Position numbers and translations under genes: made by a program. The notes beneath the pieces are model-generated. The model did not search any database, had not been told where the DNA came from, and saw nothing but the letters and a program-made list of their open reading frames with translations. A DNA stretch of 8,670 nucleotides from JBBQTU01 sp038213005 (GTDB taxonomy: Bacteria > Planctomycetota > Phycisphaerae > Tepidisphaerales > Tepidisphaeraceae), in contig JBBQTU010000183.1 in NCBI GenBank assembly GCA_038213005.1, positions 1 through 8,670 on the forward strand, in the 5' to 3' direction. The first letter of the stretch is position 1. Every line of letters starts with the position of its first letter. Shown piece by piece: positions 5,792 to 8,670 of the stretch.

Positions 5792-6895
5792 ATGCTTCTA
5801 CGCCATCACGTGAGTCTGATCGCAGTACTGGCCGTCGCGTCCGCCGCCAACGCGGCGATGTCCTTCAACCTTTCCGATGGGACAGAACTGGCGGCGATGC
5901 AGAGTTCAGATCCGGCGCTCTACACGCAGGTGCACAACGGTTTCGTGGCCGGAGCTGCGCTATGGTCTGCGCAGATCGCCAGCGCGATGACTGTGAACAT
6001 CACCATCAATTTCAAGTCCCTTGGCACCAACATTCTTGGGCAGAGCTCAAAGGTGTCGCAGGATGTGACCTTCACCTCGGCCAAGACCGCGCTGGGAACC
6101 CACGCCACCAGCACCAATGACGCGGTGGCCGTGAGCCATTTGCCGACTGGTTCTCGCCTCAGGTTCTACACCAACCAAACGACACTGAACCCCAGCACGC
6201 GGTATCTCGACACCGGCAACGCCGCTTGGAATCAGCATCTGGACGTCTCCAACGCCAACGCCAAGGCGCTGGGCCTCCTGGATCCCCAGGCAACTGGCAC
6301 CGACGGCTCCATCACTTTCGCCAGCGGCTTCACGTGGGATTTCACTCACTCCACGTCGATGTCGTCCTCGTCGATCGACTTCATTGGCGTGGCCGCTCAC
6401 GAGATTGGCCATGCCCTTGGCTTCGACAGCGGCGTCGATACCGTCGACTATTGCTCATATCCCAACGGACCCTTGGCGGGGACCGACCTCGCAACCTACC
6501 GGGTCTTCTCGGTCCTTGACCTATATCGCCACAAGACCGGCGATGGGGGAGTGCTGGATTTCAGTACGGGATCAAGTTCCCTGGACGGCAGTGCCCCTTA
6601 CCTCTCGCTCGACGGAGGCGTAACCAGCATTGGAGCGATGTCCACCGGCGACTACAACGGCACCGACAATCCAAAGTATCAGGCGAGTCACTGGCAGGAA
6701 AGCACAGGCTGGCTTATGAAACCTGCTGTCGGCTATGGCCAACTGACGGACATCTCGAGCCCCGATCTGGTCGCGATGGATGTGATTGGCTACACGCTTG
6801 TTCCTGAACCGGGGATTATTATCCTCGCCTTGGCGCCGTCGTTGTTGCTGCTTCGCCGCAGCAGGCGAACCTCGCCGCGAGACGTAGACGCCTGA
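5792..6895 (+). CDS. Secreted PEP-CTERM zinc metalloprotease (NF038122-like)
   Basis: A 367-residue exported protein. Residues 1-22 form a signal peptide (basic MLLRHH, hydrophobic core, SAANA-A cleavage site). The catalytic motif HEIGHALGF at 203-211 supplies zinc ligands H203 and H207 and base E204. The following residues are DSGVD, so the usual third His of HExxHxxGxxH is a Ser (S213); D216 or H300 in the conserved-looking ASHW could substitute. MDVIGYTL (329-336) closes the domain, as in other proteases of this kind. The C-terminus is a PEP-CTERM sorting signal: VPEPG (337-341), a hydrophobic stretch 342-354 and RRSRR, for exosortase processing. I chose the ATG at 5792 because GGAG stands seven bases upstream and it begins a signal peptide; an in-frame ATG at 5645 would bury that signal. 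Substrate unknown; probably acts at the cell surface. Confidence 0.88.
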   Translation: MLLRHHVSLIAVLAVASAANAAMSFNLSDGTELAAMQSSDPALYTQVHNGFVAGAALWSAQIASAMTVNITINFKSLGTNILGQSSKVSQDVTFTSAKTALGTHATSTNDAVAVSHLPTGSRLRFYTNQTTLNPSTRYLDTGNAAWNQHLDVSNANAKALGLLDPQATGTDGSITFASGFTWDFTHSTSMSSSSIDFIGVAAHEIGHALGFDSGVDTVDYCSYPNGPLAGTDLATYRVFSVLDLYRHKTGDGGVLDFSTGSSSLDGSAPYLSLDGGVTSIGAMSTGDYNGTDNPKYQASHWQESTGWLMKPAVGYGQLTDISSPDLVAMDVIGYTLVPEPGIIILALAPSLLLLRRSRRTSPRDVDA

Positions 6896-6999
6896 TTCCA
6901 AAGGGCCACCGATGATCGCCTCAGGTCTTCTGCGATGTCGAGCTGGCGGCCATCGCTTCATTTCCTGCGTGATGCCGATAGAATGGCAGCCTTGATCGG
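6896..6999. other. Intergenic spacer, nothing recognised
   Basis: About 100 bases between the protease stop and the next start. I see no clear hairpin with a T run and no strong promoter. Confidence 0.5.
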
Positions 7000-8196
7000 A
7001 TGGTGCGCCCCGGCATGGACAAACAACCTGACGAGACAAAAAAGCCCGAGCCCACGCTGTTTGACGGGATTCCGGACACGGTGCCACAGACACCTGTTCA
7101 GACGCCTGCCGTGACAGCCGAGCCTGCGGAAGACTCTGCGACCCAGTCGATGCCCGCGTCTCCGGAGCCTCCTCCGACGCCTCCGGCACCGGTCCCTGCG
7201 GCACCCATGCTGCTGGCAGATGAACCGGCGGCGACTGCCTCGCTGGAAACCCCGGCCGAGCCTCACGACGCGCCGCCTCTAAGGACCGGCGCATCAATAA
7301 CTGGCAGGAATGGCGCGATGATCTCTTCTTACTCCTCCACCTTGGGGGAGGCTGGGAGGGGGTTGGCCTCTCTGAGTCGGACTGTTGTTGATGCACCGGT
7401 CCTAACCGCCGTGACCGCCCCTGCGGAGCCGATGCCGGTGGTGGAAGAGCCGCAGCCGGCCGCCGCGCACGAAGTCCCGTCAACCCTCGACGAACCCGCA
7501 TCGCCAACCCCCGTGTCCGCCGTCGCGGAAGAGGCGGACGTTGCAGCATCGTTCGCCGGAGATGTTTACGACCCGGCAGCCGCAGTCTCGGCCGAGCCGC
7601 CGCCCTTGGAACAGTCGTCGGAAACTAACCTGAGCAGCCCCGAGCCCGCAGAAGTCCCAGTGGAAGTCGCATCGATCCCGCCGACGCCGCCCGTGGCCAA
7701 GCCGCAGCCGTCCACCGGAGCCTGGTGGACGATTCCCATGATCTGCGTTGGCCTGATGATGGTGGCCTGTGCGCTGATCGTCGGGCAGGTTGAGATCAAC
7801 CGACAGGTGGCGTGGCAGCGTAACAAGCTCAAGATCGATCTGGACTATCTGCAGGAGCAGATCAAACAGAACGAGGAGTTTCTCAAGCGGATTCAGACCG
7901 ACCCGACCATGGCCGAGCGGCTGGCCCAGCGGCAGATGAAACAGGTGCGGGAAGGGTCTGCTATTCTGGACGTGCCGGGCCTTCCGCACCAGAACGACCG
8001 CAATCCGTTCCAGTTGACGACGATCCCTCCGCCGAAGCGGTTGGCGCCGTATCGGCCGAGCGGGGACCTGCTGACGACCCTGTTTGCCGATCAGCAGCGA
8101 GCCCTTGCGGCGATTGGGCTGGGGCTGCTACTGGTGGCTGTGGGGCTGGTGCTGGGCGGCCCGAACGAGCCGGACGAGCAGCAGAAGGTTCAGTAG
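7000..8196 (+). CDS. Pro/Ala-rich membrane protein with FtsB/DivIC-like coiled coil
   Basis: A 398-residue protein I cannot name with certainty. Residues 1-238 are low-complexity Pro/Ala/Glu (disordered). A transmembrane helix follows at 242-263 (WTIPMICVGLMMVACALIVG), then a coiled coil at about 266-300 (NRQVAWQRNKLKIDLDYLQEQ onward). Next comes DPTMAERLAQRQ (301-312) with VREGSAI, resembling the 'NDP.Y.ER.AR..L....GE' ending of FtsB/DivIC division proteins. A Pro-rich linker and a second hydrophobic helix at 368-387 end it; that second helix is not part of FtsB/DivIC. Function, probably envelope or septum related, is inference. A start at 7015 (MDKQP) is also possible; neither has a good ribosome binding site. 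Residues 95-135 are encoded by an inverted-repeat insertion that reads differently from the rest (Ser/Gly/Arg instead of Pro/Ala/Glu). Confidence 0.75.
   Translation: MVRPGMDKQPDETKKPEPTLFDGIPDTVPQTPVQTPAVTAEPAEDSATQSMPASPEPPPTPPAPVPAAPMLLADEPAATASLETPAEPHDAPPLRTGASITGRNGAMISSYSSTLGEAGRGLASLSRTVVDAPVLTAVTAPAEPMPVVEEPQPAAAHEVPSTLDEPASPTPVSAVAEEADVAASFAGDVYDPAAAVSAEPPPLEQSSETNLSSPEPAEVPVEVASIPPTPPVAKPQPSTGAWWTIPMICVGLMMVACALIVGQVEINRQVAWQRNKLKIDLDYLQEQIKQNEEFLKRIQTDPTMAERLAQRQMKQVREGSAILDVPGLPHQNDRNPFQLTTIPPPKRLAPYRPSGDLLTTLFADQQRALAAIGLGLLLVAVGLVLGGPNEPDEQQKVQ
7282..7403. mobile_element. MITE-like inverted-repeat element inserted in frame
   Basis: Terminal arms AGGACCGGCGCATCAATAAC (7282-7301) and, in reverse complement, AGGACCGGTGCATCAACAAC (7384-7403) match at 18 of 20 positions. 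TA stands on the left (7280-7281) and at the right end (7403-7404), consistent with a TA target duplication as made by IS630/Tc1-mariner type transposases. Removing 7282-7404 (123 bases, 41 codons) restores a continuous Pro/Ala-rich frame (CTA|ACC). The interior has a small hairpin-prone stretch (CCTCC ... GGGGGAGG, 7334-7350) and no gene. No transposase in the window. Confidence 0.65.
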
Positions 8197-8267
8197 TCAT
8201 CGGGCACTTGCTCACCTCGCAGACATAGCAGTTGGCACAGCGTTTTCTTCGCATTGCGTCCCCCTTT
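8197..8267. other. Convergent intergenic spacer
   Basis: About 70 bases between two genes that point at each other. I see no convincing bidirectional hairpin; the CCCCCTTTTT run lies at the end of the minus-strand gene and does not follow a stem for either gene. Confidence 0.4.
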
Positions 8268-8670
8268 TTACAGGCTTGCGCAGACGGTCTGGCCATCGTG
8301 GGCCAGTTGCATCGTTTCAGGGAGCAGCCGATTGGTCGCCTCATGAGCCAGCCCATGGGCGATGTGGGTGAAGAGCGTCTGCCTGGCGCCGATCCGCTGG
8401 GCGGCGGCGACGGCCTCGTCGAGCGAGAAGTGGGTCGTGTGGCGCTTCCACTGGAGCCCGTCGAGGACCAGCACATCGAGTCCCGCCAGCGGCGGAAAGG
8501 ACTCTTCGGGGATGCGCGAGACGTCGGTGCAGTAGGCGATGTTACCAACCCGGAACCCCAGGACCGGCATGTCGCCGTGCAGCAGCCGGATGGGCGTCCA
8601 TGTGACGCCGGCGATCGCGAACGGGCCTTCGATGAACTGCCGGACAAGGTGCGGGCGGAACAGTCGGCTG
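8268..8670 (-). CDS. MBL-fold metallo-hydrolase, PhnP-like, C-terminal part (5' end outside window)
   Basis: The frame is open to the window edge, giving the last 133 residues of a metallo-beta-lactamase-fold protein. Visible motifs: a strand-rich FAIAGVTWTPIRLLHGDMPVLGFRVG with the metal-binding His of LLHGD, the AYCTDVSRIP block with the bridging Asp, GLDVLVLDGLQWKRHTTHFSLDEA, and TLFTHIAHGLAHE with the C-terminal metal-ligand His. This order matches the PhnP/YycJ-type branch, in which PhnP is a phosphoribosyl cyclic phosphodiesterase and relatives are often annotated only as MBL-fold hydrolases. The N-terminal HxHxDH motif would lie beyond the window, so activity cannot be judged. An internal ATG at 8570 is not the real start, because homology-like sequence continues upstream of it. 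No phn genes are nearby, so a phosphonate role is not implied. Confidence 0.88.
   Translation of the reverse strand, partial: SRLFRPHLVRQFIEGPFAIAGVTWTPIRLLHGDMPVLGFRVGNIAYCTDVSRIPEESFPPLAGLDVLVLDGLQWKRHTTHFSLDEAVAAAQRIGARQTLFTHIAHGLAHEATNRLLPETMQLAHDGQTVCASL

Noticed and set aside
6572..7549. A 325-codon Arg/Pro-rich frame on the minus strand
   Set aside because: It is the complement of the Pro/Ala-rich coding sequence at 7000-8196 and of the protease end. It has no domain and low complexity.
7961..8647. Minus-strand frame containing a CxxCxxC-like stretch (RCANCYVCEVSKCP)
   Set aside because: The cysteine-rich part falls in the spacer 8197-8267 and its edges, and the rest is Ser/Arg/Pro noise opposite two better supported genes. 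It is most likely a chance motif.

Overview
The window looks like chromosomal DNA of a high-GC, free-living Gram-negative bacterium. A planctomycete, probably Phycisphaerae-like, fits best. The grounds are a PEP-CTERM-tagged secreted protein, a complete L-rhamnose isomerase, short gene-poor stretches with CGAAATCCGAA-type and GTGTCTCC-type repeats, and a long Pro/Ala-rich membrane protein of a kind I associate with that group. The taxonomy is inference; no rRNA or marker search was possible.

Layout. Positions 96-1878 (minus strand) hold rhaA, with a small Phd/YefM-RelE type toxin-antitoxin pair downstream on the same strand. Positions 1879-2785 are a gene-poor stretch with a purine-rich tract, short direct and tandem repeats and what looks like a gene relic broken by a TAG stop. 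A promoter, a ribosome binding site and a full-length enolase gene follow (2786-4075, plus strand), ending in a strong hairpin. Positions 4133-5385 carry a second toxin-antitoxin pair (VapBC type, PIN-domain toxin) and, convergent to it, a small predicted three-helix membrane protein. A second copy of the last 51 codons of enolase then appears at 5386-5538, followed by its own, different hairpin. After it come a secreted PEP-CTERM zinc metalloprotease (5792-6895), a Pro-rich membrane protein with an FtsB/DivIC-like coiled coil (7000-8196), and the C-terminal part of an MBL-fold hydrolase on the minus strand running off the window end.

Most interesting points. (1) The enolase 3' end is present twice, flanking about 1.3 kb with a toxin-antitoxin module. 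The copies match at 150 of 153 bases, all three differences are silent, and the identity block starts at codon 380 and stops at the stop codon. This is the architecture left when an element integrates into the 3' end of a protein-coding gene and supplies a replacement end. No integrase is visible, so this would be a very small or decayed island. (2) The DivIC-like gene carries a segment of about 121 bp bounded by 20-nt inverted repeats (18/20 matching) and flanked by TA. The net insertion is 123 bp, exactly 41 codons, and reads through in frame. It looks like a miniature inverted-repeat element domesticated as protein sequence.

The genes do not form one pathway. RhaA and enolase are carbon metabolism, the two toxin-antitoxin pairs are typical accessory cargo, and the rest are envelope or unassigned functions.
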